The notes below the pieces were generated by a model. That model was given only the letters and a program-made list of their open reading frames with translations, was not told where the DNA came from and made no database searches. From Dyadobacter sp. CY345 (GTDB lineage Bacteria > Bacteroidota > Bacteroidia > Cytophagales > Spirosomataceae), in the NCBI RefSeq assembly GCF_021502725.1, contig NZ_JAKFFS010000003.1, positions 558,001 through 622,000 on the forward strand: a stretch of 64,000 nt of DNA. Direction: 5' to 3'. Of this stretch, positions 7,921 through 17,008 are shown piece by piece. The stretch's first letter is position 1, and every line of letters begins with the position of its first letter. The position numbers were made by a program, and so were the translations under genes.

Positions 7921-9843
7921 TTACGGCGTTAAATCGACATTTCCCTTAAACAGAGATGCTGTCAATTTTTTGTATTGTGAAAAGTCGGGAATGAGTAATT
8001 GTGCTCCGGCGCGCACCAGACGAGGTCGTTTTGCCGGATTATGGCCAAAACGTTGAATTTCATTACTTGTGATACCAATAGCCAGGCCGCCTGCGCGACG
8101 GCCTTCTCTTATTTCATCCGGCCCATCACCAAAAATGACCAGTTCGTTTCCTTCTAAACTATTTTCCCGGATAATTTTTTCAATAACCAGTTTTTTGGAA
8201 AAGCTGCTATAATCTTTCAATGCGCCATAAATGCCGCCCTCAAAAAGATGAGCATATCCCAGTTTTTTCGCCTCATTAATGACGTCTGCTTCGTCTGTTC
8301 CACTCGCAAGATAAAGTTTGACGCCACGTGATTTTAGCTCGTGAAGAAATGTAACAGCGCCTTTGATGGTATAATCTTCCTGACTCAATTCGCCGGCTTC
8401 AAGCTTTTGCATTCTTTGATTAACCAACGCCATTAACGCGTTATTGTACAATTCTTTATATGCAAATTTGTCAAGGATTTCACTTTCAGGGACAAACCCA
8501 AATTCGCCTACTAATTCGACAAGACCCTCCATTTGGTATATCGTCTGAATACCAGTGGTTTTTTGAATAAACTCCCGCACACGCTCCTGGACGCCCTGGA
8601 ATGTGATGAAATCGATGGAGTCGAATTGGTTACCAAGAATTGATTTCATCATTACAGGTTCCATAATCTCCTCCCACCCCTGCCGCAAAGAACTGATCGT
8701 GCCGTCGTGATCAAAAACGGCATAACGGATATGTCCTAAACTGTTAATGATCTCCGGACTGCAAATTTCAAATTCAGTTCCTGGGAAGTATATAGCTAAG
8801 CGTTCATTTTCAGCCAGATCGGCATTGTATACAAAATCAGGGTCAACGCTAATTTTTCGGATCTCATCGGCATTGGCAGTGCCGGTTGTATATAATTTTT
8901 GAACGGTAACGGCAGCTGCAAAATTGGCAAACATCGCGGCGTCCCGAGCTGGAATTCCTGCCGCCAGACATAATGTAATCGCGCTGATCGTTGTATCGCC
9001 TGCGCCGACAGTATCCAGTTTTCCTTTTAATTGTAAGCCGTGAATTTCATAAACGCCGGTCGCATCAAACGCCAGTATTCCCCGTTCTCCACAAGTAACG
9101 AAAACTGGTTTCTGCGTTTTACTAAAAACCGCGCTGCCATACTTTTTTACGTCTTTTGTAGAAATTGATTCGTCAGACTTTACAGATATGCCTAATAAAG
9201 TGGCAGTTTCCCGGTCATTCGCTTTTCGATAAGTATTCTCAAAACGGTTATTATAATGCCTGGAATCAAGCATCACTATTTTTTGACTGTATTTTTCAAA
9301 CAGGATATTGGCTTCGTCTATAAATGATTCATTATTTATACTCCCCGGAACCTGTTGATTAAAAATCAGTGCGTCATATTCTTTCAGTGTTTCTTCGATG
9401 GACTGTAAAAGTTTTCGATCAGTATCGAGACTTCTTTTGTTGGAAAGACCAAAATCGATTCTCGGTTGTTCTTTCCCGTCGACATGCCGCTTTAAATAAC
9501 TATAAGTATCGAAATCTTTATCCTGAATGTAAAGAGACAAAGTGTCGGCGCCCAGATTTTGCAACTGCATGTTCAGCTCACGGCCATGAATATCATCACC
9601 AATTACGCCAATTACCTTTATTTTGGCTGGTCTTAAAGCCGCCAGATTAGCGACCACATTTCCAGCTCCTCCCGGACTGTAATAATGTTTTGAGACAGTC
9701 TCTACTTTTAATCCGGTTTCGATTGAAATTTCAGAACCGCCTTTGTCCATAATCCAATAAGAATCGAGACAAAAGTCGCCATAGACAGCAATCTTGACAG
9801 CTGAAATTTTTCCAAGGATATCTTCGAGCTGAATTTGATTCAT
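7921..9843 (-). CDS. PfkB-family sugar kinase fused to HAD-family phosphatase
   Basis: This 640-residue protein has two enzyme domains. Residues about 10-335 are a PfkB/ribokinase fold related to the RfaE kinase domain: YGDFCLDSYW, a PGGAGNVVANLAAL substrate region at 57-70, and the anion-hole/base motif DTVGAGD at 277-283. Residues about 373-620 form a HAD hydrolase: DHDGT at 378-382 (nucleophile and acid/base Asp), LASGTDE near 513-519, and GDGPDE at 572-577. Both active sites look intact. It probably phosphorylates a sugar while the HAD part removes phosphate from a related compound; the substrate is unknown. It is the first gene of the four-gene minus-strand unit. Confidence 0.85.
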   Translation of the reverse strand: MNQIQLEDILGKISAVKIAVYGDFCLDSYWIMDKGGSEISIETGLKVETVSKHYYSPGGAGNVVANLAALRPAKIKVIGVIGDDIHGRELNMQLQNLGADTLSLYIQDKDFDTYSYLKRHVDGKEQPRIDFGLSNKRSLDTDRKLLQSIEETLKEYDALIFNQQVPGSINNESFIDEANILFEKYSQKIVMLDSRHYNNRFENTYRKANDRETATLLGISVKSDESISTKDVKKYGSAVFSKTQKPVFVTCGERGILAFDATGVYEIHGLQLKGKLDTVGAGDTTISAITLCLAAGIPARDAAMFANFAAAVTVQKLYTTGTANADEIRKISVDPDFVYNADLAENERLAIYFPGTEFEICSPEIINSLGHIRYAVFDHDGTISSLRQGWEEIMEPVMMKSILGNQFDSIDFITFQGVQERVREFIQKTTGIQTIYQMEGLVELVGEFGFVPESEILDKFAYKELYNNALMALVNQRMQKLEAGELSQEDYTIKGAVTFLHELKSRGVKLYLASGTDEADVINEAKKLGYAHLFEGGIYGALKDYSSFSKKLVIEKIIRENSLEGNELVIFGDGPDEIREGRRAGGLAIGITSNEIQRFGHNPAKRPRLVRAGAQLLIPDFSQYKKLTASLFKGNVDLTP

Positions 9844-10409
9844 TATCGATTTTTAAAATGTAAAAGCTGAATCGACACGTGTGATACTCGCCAGCGTAAG
9901 GTTTTAGATAATACTCTTCTTTATCGGAGGTGGACTATTATCAATTCGATTTTTAAAATTGTGAGACAAGTATCGCCAGCATTTTAAACAGTGGACAGTT
10001 CCGTGTATATATATGTATAACTGCGTAAAATATGCAGTTGGAGTGTGTATGAGTCTTTTCTGATAAAAAATCATTACCAATTCATTAATAAAATGTTCTT
10101 TGCGCAAATTGAAGATCATTTTACGCAAGTTGCGATCTGAATTTTAATTTTGATCTGTAAATTTATAATCATAATTCTACTGGCATCGATCAACTTTTAA
10201 AGTTTCGTTAATTATCAAGTTTATAATTAAAGCTGATAATCTAACATTTCACAATTCTTAATAATACGAGGCATATTTTCATTTACATTAAATGACTCAA
10301 TTATTCATTTTCAAAAGTTGATTTGTATTAATTTTTGGAAATAGTAATTGATCATTGATTCTAAAATGTTATTAACGTACTCTGTTGATTTGACTTAACC
10401 ATTACAATC
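9844..10409. other. Intergenic region without recognisable gene
   Basis: This strongly A+T-rich stretch separates the divergent kinase/HAD and sigma-factor genes and should hold both promoters. The only open frame of note (minus strand, 9904-10128) has low-complexity composition and no recognisable family, so I do not call it. I found no convincing TAnnTTTG/TTTG pair and no RNA gene. Confidence 0.5.
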
Positions 10410-10949
10410 GTGGCCCTTCCAGATGAAAATGTGCTGATTAAAGTGATGCAAGGCGATGAGTCGGCATTTGCAGCACTATACAGCTATTATAAAGTACCTG
10501 CACTTCGCTTCTCGATTTCATTACTGAAAGATGAAGAAGAAGCTGAAAATATGGTACAGGATGTATTTGTTAAAATTTGGATGAAACGGGATCATATTAA
10601 ACCCGATCATAACTTCAACGCTTACCTTTTCACTTGCCTTCGTAATATGGCATTTGATCATTTTAAGAAGCTGGAAAAAAATGAGTTTCTCCGCAAACAA
10701 TACATGGAAGTTATGACAGCGGCAGCAGATGATGAGAAGGAAGAAAAGGAGAGACGAATTTATTTGATACAAACAGCCATAGATTCGCTATCTCATAAAA
10801 GAAAACAAATACTTCGGCTCAATATTGAAGAAGGAAAATCGTATCAGGAAATCGCTGAGTTTTTGCTTATATCCAAAAATACTGTGAAGAATCAACTCGT
10901 AAAGGCGAAGCAAATTTTGAGAGAAAAAGTAGATTTTGCCGCAGTATGA
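10410..10949 (+). CDS. ECF RNA polymerase sigma-70 factor (FecI/SigZ-like)
   Basis: This protein of about 179 residues has region 2 (DESAFAALYSYYKVPALRF, then EAENMVQDVFVKIW) and region 4 (LSHKRKQILRLNIEEGKSYQEIA with the helix-turn-helix KNTVKNQLVKAKQIL). It is the Bacteroidota type that usually partners a FecR anti-sigma factor and SusC/D-type transporters, but neither is next to it; a convergent lipoprotein gene follows. The first start in frame is GTG at 10410, and an internal ATG would shorten region 2. The orphan setting means its target regulon cannot be inferred from here. Confidence 0.92.
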   Translation: MALPDENVLIKVMQGDESAFAALYSYYKVPALRFSISLLKDEEEAENMVQDVFVKIWMKRDHIKPDHNFNAYLFTCLRNMAFDHFKKLEKNEFLRKQYMEVMTAAADDEKEEKERRIYLIQTAIDSLSHKRKQILRLNIEEGKSYQEIAEFLLISKNTVKNQLVKAKQILREKVDFAAV

Positions 10950-11003
10950 GATTAGAGATTATCAAATCAACCCAATACCTCTACTTCTAAATTCCTAAAC
11001 CAC

Positions 11004-11037
11004 AAAAAAGGAGCCTTTTGGCTCCTTTTTTGTTCAA
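11004..11037. terminator. Bidirectional rho-independent terminator
   Basis: A 12-base-pair stem (AAAAAAGGAGCC with GGCTCCTTTTTT) and a four-base TTTT loop lie between the convergent sigma-factor and lipoprotein genes. A- and T-runs on both sides make it usable in both directions. Confidence 0.9.
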
Positions 11038-11052
11038 GTTTTATATATTTTT

Positions 11053-11670
11053 TTATTTTAACTCTGCTAGTTTTTCCAGGTCGAGATCGGAAAGTATACT
11101 TTTGAGCTGCTCCATCGAAACATTGTCACCATTGACATTAACCACAAAACGATCGCCTACCAAAACATTTAATTCTCCTGACTTGCTTTCGTTATTGTAC
11201 TTTTCGTAACCTTTATAGCCTTCTATTTTTGTCGTTTTTTCATAACCCTTATCGGTCTCTTTGTCGATATCGGCCATGGTCCAGGCAGCCAGAGCCATTG
11301 TACCCACTCCCGCTACACCGCCGGTATCAAATATTTCAATATGAACGGACTCATCTGAATTGCCTGCGTACGTGGCTTCGGCCCGCGAAATGGTGAAGCC
11401 CATTGCTCCATTTTTCTCTCCGGAAGATTCTTTTCGTTCTAGTCCTAAAACTTTTTCAGGAAGTAGTTCTTTTAATTCCCTAAAATTTACGGGATCTACG
11501 GCCGGTTTGGTTTGCATCGTTTTTGCCTGATCAGCGAATTGTTGTAACGCATCCACGGCCGTCTTTGGTTCTTCTTTTTCTTCCTGCTTTTGCTCTTCAT
11601 TTTTTCCGCCACATGCCGACAGGAAGAAAACTGACGCCAAAGCCATAGGAAGGATAAATCTTTTTTTCAT
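11053..11670 (-). CDS. Lipoprotein of unknown function
   Basis: This 205-residue protein begins MKKRFILPMALASVFFLSAC, a clear lipoprotein signal with lipobox LSAC, followed by a charged GGKNEEQKQEEKEEPK linker. The mature part contains FRELKELLPEKVLGLERKESSGE and a C-terminal globular region ending with a leucine-rich helix. The ATG at 11670 is chosen because the signal peptide starts there; an upstream in-frame extension has no signal character. I do not recognise the family. The next gene upstream on the same strand is lgt, the enzyme that lipidates such proteins, although that proximity may be chance. Confidence 0.8.
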   Translation of the reverse strand: MKKRFILPMALASVFFLSACGGKNEEQKQEEKEEPKTAVDALQQFADQAKTMQTKPAVDPVNFRELKELLPEKVLGLERKESSGEKNGAMGFTISRAEATYAGNSDESVHIEIFDTGGVAGVGTMALAAWTMADIDKETDKGYEKTTKIEGYKGYEKYNNESKSGELNVLVGDRFVVNVNGDNVSMEQLKSILSDLDLEKLAELK

Positions 11671-11761
11671 ACGATCAAGTTTAGGTATTACATGGTATAT
11701 GCAATATAATCTAAAAATGCCTGCTTTGATAATCATGAAGTTAACTGCGACTATATTACTG

Positions 11762-12592
11762 CTACCCTATTTTTTGAATCGCGTGTTTTCTTGATTGTAT
11801 GATAAAAAATAAGCCTAATAAGACCACAGGGATACTTAAAATCTGTCCCATGTTCAGCGCATAGTTTGCCTCAAAAGCTTCCTGGTTTTCTTTCAAAAAT
11901 TCATAGAGGAAACGAAGTGTAAATACCCAAACGAAGAAGATACCAACCAACAAACCACGCGGGGTTTGTTCCTTAAATTTGTTCCACAAAGCCAGGAGAA
12001 TAAAAAAGAGTACAAAGCAGGAAATGGACTCATATAGCTGAGCCGGGTGTCTTGGGATCTGTAAAAACTCAGTGTTTTTCATAAAAATAAATCCCCAGGC
12101 AACATCGGTCGGGCGGCCAACAATTTCGGAATTCATAAGATTTCCGAGACGGATAAAGGAACCGGCAAGTGCTACCAAAATAACCATACGATCCGCGACC
12201 CAAAGAAATGTCTGGCCGGTTGCTTTTCGGGATCTGGAATAAAGATATAGCCCGGTGACAATTCCAATAACGGCACCGTGACTGGCGAGCCCTGCATAGG
12301 GCGGAAGGATTACTTCCAGCGGATTTTTGAAAAGAACTTCCGGTTCGTAGAATAAAAAGTGGCCGACGCGTGCTCCTACAACAGTTGATATCACCATATA
12401 CAAAGTCAGCGCATCAATATCTTCAAGAGGCTTTTTCTCTTTTTTAAAGATATGAATCATAATTTGTTGCCCGATTAAAAAACCAGCGGCGAAAAGAAGT
12501 CCATACCAACGAACGGGAAAAGGGCCGAACCCCAGGAATTCAGGGATTGTAAAGATTTCGGGATTTACGTCCCAAATTATATAGGAAATCAT
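11762..12592 (-). CDS. lgt: Prolipoprotein diacylglyceryl transferase
   Basis: Lgt transfers diacylglyceryl from phosphatidylglycerol to the lipobox cysteine of prolipoproteins in the inner membrane. The 276-residue product has several membrane helices. Family motifs visible are FGPFPVRWYGLLFAAGFLIG, AGLASHGAVIGIVTG (Lgt signature region), RLGNLMNSEIVGRPT and RHPAQLYESISCF. Length is normal. It diverges from yidD, with about 50 bases between the two starts. Confidence 0.97.
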   Translation of the reverse strand: MISYIIWDVNPEIFTIPEFLGFGPFPVRWYGLLFAAGFLIGQQIMIHIFKKEKKPLEDIDALTLYMVISTVVGARVGHFLFYEPEVLFKNPLEVILPPYAGLASHGAVIGIVTGLYLYSRSRKATGQTFLWVADRMVILVALAGSFIRLGNLMNSEIVGRPTDVAWGFIFMKNTEFLQIPRHPAQLYESISCFVLFFILLALWNKFKEQTPRGLLVGIFFVWVFTLRFLYEFLKENQEAFEANYALNMGQILSIPVVLLGLFFIIQSRKHAIQKIG

Positions 12593-12642
12593 GCGTTTAT
12601 GATGTTAATTGTCAAAGATAATATTTTACACAACGAAGCAAA

Positions 12643-12852
12643 ATGAAATTTTTACTCATTGGATTGGTCCGGATTTATCAAGGTGTTCTGTCACCTTATC
12701 TGCCTAATTCATGTCGTTATACGCCCACTTGTTCGCAATATATGATTCAGGCCATAACAAAATACGGCGTGTTAAAAGGTGTGCCGATGGGTTTAAAAAG
12801 ATTCTCCCGTTGCCATCCGTGGGGCGGTCACGGGCATGATCCTGTTCCCTGA
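12643..12852 (+). CDS. yidD: Membrane protein insertion efficiency factor YidD
   Basis: This 69-residue protein matches YidD in length and motif: an amphipathic N-terminal helix ([14 protein letters not shown]) and the cysteine-containing core [20 protein letters not shown], ending [17 protein letters not shown]. YidD assists YidC-dependent membrane insertion. It stands alone on the plus strand between lgt and the MoxR ATPase gene, away from the usual rnpA-yidC neighbourhood. Confidence 0.97.
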   Translation: MKFLLIGLVRIYQGVLSPYLPNSCRYTPTCSQYMIQAITKYGVLKGVPMGLKRFSRCHPWGGHGHDPVP

Positions 12853-12876
12853 TCATTACCGAAAAATTAGCTAAAT

Positions 12877-13830
12877 TTATCCAATTGCAACTTTTCTTAA
12901 TATCGAATCAATAATTGTTGTGGTCTTTACCCCGTCCGCCTCTGCCTCATAATTTAGCATGATCCTGTGGTTCATAATATCCGGGGCTAGTGCTTTAATG
13001 TCTTCCGGTAATACATAATCACGACCTTCCAGATATGCCAGAGCTTTTGCCGCGCGGTTGAGATAAATTGTTGCACGTGGGGAAACGCCAAACTGAATAT
13101 ACCTTGCCTCGTCACGCAGACCATATTCCAGGGGCCTTCTCGTGGCAAAAACCAGCTCAATAATATAACGTTCCAGTGTTTCTGAAATATTCACTTTATT
13201 GACATTTTCCCGGATTGCAAAAAGATCCTGCTTGTTAAGAATTGGCTTGATCTGATAATCAAAAGTGATATCCGACATGCGGCGCATTACTTCCAGTTCT
13301 TCCTGTTTATTTAAATAATCGACGTACACTTTCATCATGAAACGGTCGATCTGAGCTTCCGGGAGAGGATATGTCCCTTCTTGCTCAACCGGATTTTGCG
13401 TGGCTAATACGACAAAAGGTTTATCCAGATAGTAAGTTTGGTCACCAATTGTTACCTGCTTTTCCTGCATCGCTTCCAACAAGGCAGATTGTACTTTTGC
13501 GGGAGACCGGTTAACTTCATCTGCCAAAATAATATTGGAAAAAATCGGCCCTTTTTTTACTTCGTAATCGCCAATTTTTGGCTTGTAAATCATGGTTCCA
13601 ATTAAATCGGCAGGCAGAAGATCTGGTGTAAACTGTATACGGCGAAAATCGAGTTGTAAAACTTTTGCCATAACATTGATGGTCAAGGTTTTAGCAAGTC
13701 CTGGTACGCCTTCCAAGAGAATATGGCCGCCAGTAAAAAGCCCGATAAGCAGACGGTTGAGCAGTCTGTCCTGCCCAACAACTACTTTGCCCATTTCATC
13801 AAGTACTTCTTTTATTTTTTCTAAATACAT
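12877..13830 (-). CDS. MoxR family AAA+ ATPase
   Basis: This 317-residue ATPase has Walker A GVPGLAKT at residues 41-48, Walker B in [20 protein letters not shown], a sensor region with [20 protein letters not shown] and an arginine-rich lid with [16 protein letters not shown]. MoxR ATPases act as chaperones that mature partner proteins, often with VWA-domain or DUF58 proteins encoded nearby. No such partner lies in this window; prmC is the next gene upstream on the strand. Confidence 0.93.
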   Translation of the reverse strand: MYLEKIKEVLDEMGKVVVGQDRLLNRLLIGLFTGGHILLEGVPGLAKTLTINVMAKVLQLDFRRIQFTPDLLPADLIGTMIYKPKIGDYEVKKGPIFSNIILADEVNRSPAKVQSALLEAMQEKQVTIGDQTYYLDKPFVVLATQNPVEQEGTYPLPEAQIDRFMMKVYVDYLNKQEELEVMRRMSDITFDYQIKPILNKQDLFAIRENVNKVNISETLERYIIELVFATRRPLEYGLRDEARYIQFGVSPRATIYLNRAAKALAYLEGRDYVLPEDIKALAPDIMNHRIMLNYEAEADGVKTTTIIDSILRKVAIG

Positions 13831-13898
13831 GAGGCGTTATTTATAACACGGAATATTCCGGGTTAGCACAGAAATAATTCGAAAGCTTTCTGAAAAAA

Positions 13899-14759
13899 TT
13901 ATTTCCAAACGGCTCTGACGAATCGGTCTTTTCCGTGAATATCACGCAGGATTTCAACCTGAGAATAATTTCTTTCTTCAAAAACCTGCTTTGTTCCCGC
14001 GCCAAAATGCTCATTTATTTCAACATAACATTTTCCGCCCGGTTTTATATGATGCACACCGAAGTCGGCAATGGCTTTATAGAACAATAACGGATCACTA
14101 TCTTCCACAAAAAGTGCTTCATGCGGCTCAAAACGGAGCACGTTTGGGCGCATATGTTCTGCTTCCGAATAGGTTACATACGGAGGGTTACTGACCAGAC
14201 AGTCAAATTTTATAACATTTCCCGGTAACGGAAAAGTTACATTCAGCATATCCTGTTTCGCAAACTGAACATCTGCAATAAGTTGGCGGGCATTTTCACG
14301 TGCTACAGAAAGTGCTTCGTCGGAAACGTCCCAGGCGTGAACTGTCACATGCGGCAGGAAACGAGCGAGAACGATTGCAATACAGCCACTTCCGGTACCA
14401 ATATCCAGGATCGCAACATCTTTATCGGGCTCAGCGTAGTCGCGTGTTACCATCTGAACCAACTCTTCGGTTTCTGGTCTTGGGATTAAAACAGATGAAG
14501 AAACCCGAAATTCAAGACCGCAAAATTCTGTTGTTCCGATGATATGCTGAACGGGCTCGTTGTTGTTCAGTCTTGAAATAATATTTTCCCAATCCGGTTG
14601 CGCAGTATTTTCAGGAATAGGGCGATCCACCAAAACATCTATATTTCTTATCCGCATGTAATGTTCCAATAACATAAAGGTTATGGCCTGGGATTCTTTG
14701 GGCGGATAGACATTAATTCCACTTACAATATGTTGATATAACTGACGAGCCGAAGTCAT
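13899..14759 (-). CDS. prmC: Peptide chain release factor N5-glutamine methyltransferase
   Basis: PrmC methylates the GGQ glutamine of release factors RF1 and RF2 using S-adenosylmethionine. The 286-residue protein has the N-terminal helical domain, the IPRPETEEL motif (about 92-100), the SAM-binding loop DIGTGSGC (119-126) and the catalytic NPPY (191-194). Length is normal. It diverges from ribD. Confidence 0.96.
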   Translation of the reverse strand: MTSARQLYQHIVSGINVYPPKESQAITFMLLEHYMRIRNIDVLVDRPIPENTAQPDWENIISRLNNNEPVQHIIGTTEFCGLEFRVSSSVLIPRPETEELVQMVTRDYAEPDKDVAILDIGTGSGCIAIVLARFLPHVTVHAWDVSDEALSVARENARQLIADVQFAKQDMLNVTFPLPGNVIKFDCLVSNPPYVTYSEAEHMRPNVLRFEPHEALFVEDSDPLLFYKAIADFGVHHIKPGGKCYVEINEHFGAGTKQVFEERNYSQVEILRDIHGKDRFVRAVWK

Positions 14760-14819
14760 TTTTAGTTGATTTTTTATTCTGATGTCGGAAAGTTAGCAAA
14801 TTATAAGAACTCACGAAAG

Positions 14820-14848
14820 TTGAGTTTAAAACGAGGTTTGTATTTTTG
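14820..14848 (+). promoter_or_regulatory. Bacteroidota-type promoter of ribD
   Basis: TTG at 14820-14822 and TATTTTTG (TAnnTTTG -7 element) at 14841-14848 are separated by 18 bases. The -7 element ends only four bases before the ATG at 14853, so the transcript may be leaderless or nearly so. Confidence 0.6.
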
Positions 14849-14852
14849 TCAA

Positions 14853-15920
14853 ATGAACATGGATATAAAGTGGATGCAGCGGGCTTTGCAACTCGCCGAA
14901 TATGGACGGGGAAGTGTCAGCCCAAACCCGATGGTTGGTTGCGTAATCGTATGTAATGATGAAATTATTGGTGAGGGCTGGCATAGGAATTATGGCGGCC
15001 CGCATGCAGAAGTGCGTGCTGTGGAAGATGTTGAAAAAAGAAATAACGGACATTTGTTTTCCGAAGCAACGGCATACGTTACGTTGGAACCTTGTTCGCA
15101 TACAGGAAAAACTCCGCCTTGTGCAGATTTGCTGGTGGATAAAGGAATAAAAAAAGTAGTTGTTTGCAACGGAGATCCTAATCCGCTGGTATCAGGAAGA
15201 GGTATCTGGCGATTGCAGGATGCTGGTATTGAGGTTGTTCAGGAGGTTCTTGCAGAGGAAGGTAAGAATTTAAATAAAAGATTTTTTACAAGTATTCTGG
15301 AAAAACGTCCTTATGTTATTTTAAAATGGGCTGAAACTGCTGATGGATATATCGCGTATGAAAATGGTAGTCCGGTAAAAATAAGTGGTGAATTGTCAGG
15401 TGTTAATGTGCATAAATGGCGGTCGGAAGAAGATGCGATTCTCGTGGGTTATAATACCGCTTTGAATGATAATCCAAAATTAAATGTCCGTCAGTGGGAG
15501 GGTCGAAATCCGGTTCGAATCGTATTAGATCGAAACCTTACGCTTCCTAATACCTTAAATTTATTTGATAGCTCTCAGAAAACTTTTGTAGTAAATTATT
15601 TGAAACAAACTGACGCGGAGAATTTTTCAGGACGGTATGCGGATCATGGCAATACTTCTCACATAAAAATAAATCCTGGTATTGACGAGATTAATCAGCT
15701 TTTGCACGAGCTTTTTAAAAGAGGGATTCAATCGGTGCTGGTTGAGGGAGGAGCTCAGGTTTTGGGATCTTTTATGAAAGTTGGATTGTGGGATGAAATA
15801 AGGCGGTGCCAGAGTTTGAAAAAAATAGGCAGCGGCATCAAAGCACCGCTGCCACAAGGAATTTTTACAGGTTCAGAACAAATCGAGCACGATCTTTGGA
15901 GTTTTTATTCGAGGGTTTAA
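14853..15920 (+). CDS. ribD: Bifunctional riboflavin biosynthesis deaminase/reductase RibD
   Basis: RibD deaminates and then reduces the pyrimidine intermediate of riboflavin synthesis. The 355-residue protein has the deaminase domain with zinc ligands in PHAE (His51) and PCSHTGKTPPC (Cys81 and Cys90), then a reductase domain from about residue 155 (ILKWAETADGYIAY, EEDAILVGYNTALNDNP and LVEGGAQVLGSF). The ATG at 14853 gives the canonical N-terminus; a TTG start further upstream would add 29 unrelated residues. Its 3' end overlaps convergent aroE by four bases. Confidence 0.95.
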   Translation: MNMDIKWMQRALQLAEYGRGSVSPNPMVGCVIVCNDEIIGEGWHRNYGGPHAEVRAVEDVEKRNNGHLFSEATAYVTLEPCSHTGKTPPCADLLVDKGIKKVVVCNGDPNPLVSGRGIWRLQDAGIEVVQEVLAEEGKNLNKRFFTSILEKRPYVILKWAETADGYIAYENGSPVKISGELSGVNVHKWRSEEDAILVGYNTALNDNPKLNVRQWEGRNPVRIVLDRNLTLPNTLNLFDSSQKTFVVNYLKQTDAENFSGRYADHGNTSHIKINPGIDEINQLLHELFKRGIQSVLVEGGAQVLGSFMKVGLWDEIRRCQSLKKIGSGIKAPLPQGIFTGSEQIEHDLWSFYSRV

Positions 15921-16690
15921 ACACTCCACATTTCCTCTTCTGAGTTCCAGATATCCCAGGATTTTTCCGCCTGCATTTCCAGCATTTTCAAACCATTATG
16001 AACCGCCGCGCCCTGGTCAAATCCTTTTTTCATGAATAAAGTTGTGGTCGGATTGTAAACCAAATCGTACAGGCAATGACCTTTTGTTATCCACGGATAA
16101 GGAATCTCTGGACAAGCGTCAACGTTAGGATGCGTGCCAAGTGGCGTTGTGTTAATAATCAGGAGGTGGCTTTCCATGATCTCCTGCGTGAGATCTTCGT
16201 ATAAAAGCGAATCGCTGCTTTTCTGGCGGGATACTATTTTGTATTCTGTCTTCATATCTTCAAGAGCTGTTTTAACCGCTTGTGCAGCCCCGCCATTACC
16301 CAAAACCAAGGCTTTGAAGTTACAGCAAGCTTCTCCGCGACGATCCATCCACTCGGATATGGATTGACGAAAACCGTAATAATCTGTGTTAAAACCTTTC
16401 GTACTTCCGTCGGCAAAAACTTTAATCGTATTTACGGCACCGATGCGCTCCGCAGAGGCATCGTCCAGATCGTCCAGGTATTTTATGACTTCCTGTTTAT
16501 ATGGAATTGTCACGTTGAGCCCTTTCAAATCAGGGTGTTTTTTTAATAATTGAGGAAGATCTTCCAGCGACTGCATTTCAAACAAGTCGTAGCCGCAATT
16601 ATGTATTTTCTCACGAACAAATTTTTCGGTGAAATAGCGCTTCGAAAAAGAATGCGTAAGGGGATAACCTATCAGGCCGTATAAGTTCAT
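15917..16690 (-). CDS. aroE: Shikimate dehydrogenase
   Basis: AroE reduces 3-dehydroshikimate to shikimate with NADPH. The 257-residue product has the substrate motif YGLIGYPLTHSFSKRYF (Ser pair region), NVTIPYKQ with the catalytic lysine, AVNTIK, NTDYYGF with the second catalytic Asp, and the nucleotide loop LGNGGAAQAVKTAL. It converges with ribD. Length is slightly short but normal for Bacteroidota. Confidence 0.96.
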   Translation of the reverse strand: MNLYGLIGYPLTHSFSKRYFTEKFVREKIHNCGYDLFEMQSLEDLPQLLKKHPDLKGLNVTIPYKQEVIKYLDDLDDASAERIGAVNTIKVFADGSTKGFNTDYYGFRQSISEWMDRRGEACCNFKALVLGNGGAAQAVKTALEDMKTEYKIVSRQKSSDSLLYEDLTQEIMESHLLIINTTPLGTHPNVDACPEIPYPWITKGHCLYDLVYNPTTTLFMKKGFDQGAAVHNGLKMLEMQAEKSWDIWNSEEEMWSV

Positions 16691-17008
16691 ACTATTTAAA
16701 TGATGTTCACAGCCTGAATTAATAGCAAGACAGTGAAGTGGGAAACGAGTAGTTGCTCCAACGAAATAAGGTTAGAGGCAACGAAGTTAATTGACTCTTT
16801 TTTCATTAACAAAAAATTGAAATATCGTAGCCGTTAGTGACTTGTAGAATAATTGAATGTTATTCAAACTAGTTAAGAAAATTTGTAGAAGAGATTAAGC
16901 TATATTTTTTGTGATATAAAATGATTTTCTATGATTAAGCTATATTTTTCATTATAATTAGAAGTAATTCTCTATTATTGATGTAAAGTACTTCTACCCA
17001 GCTATCAT
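16691..17008. repeat. Intergenic region with a 17-bp direct repeat
   Basis: This A+T-rich gap between the divergent aroE and protease genes holds no gene. It contains two exact copies of GATTAAGCTATATTTTT at 16893-16909 and 16933-16949, 40 bases apart start to start. They may be binding sites for a regulator of the protease gene; nothing else recognisable is present. Confidence 0.6.

Noticed and set aside
9904..10128. 74-codon open frame on the minus strand in the gap before the sigma-factor gene
   Set aside because: Its composition is that of A+T-rich spacer DNA, it has no recognisable motif and no promoter or ribosome-binding context.
14766..14852. TTG-initiated extension of RibD
   Set aside because: The extra 29 residues are unlike the family and would begin upstream of the best promoter candidate.
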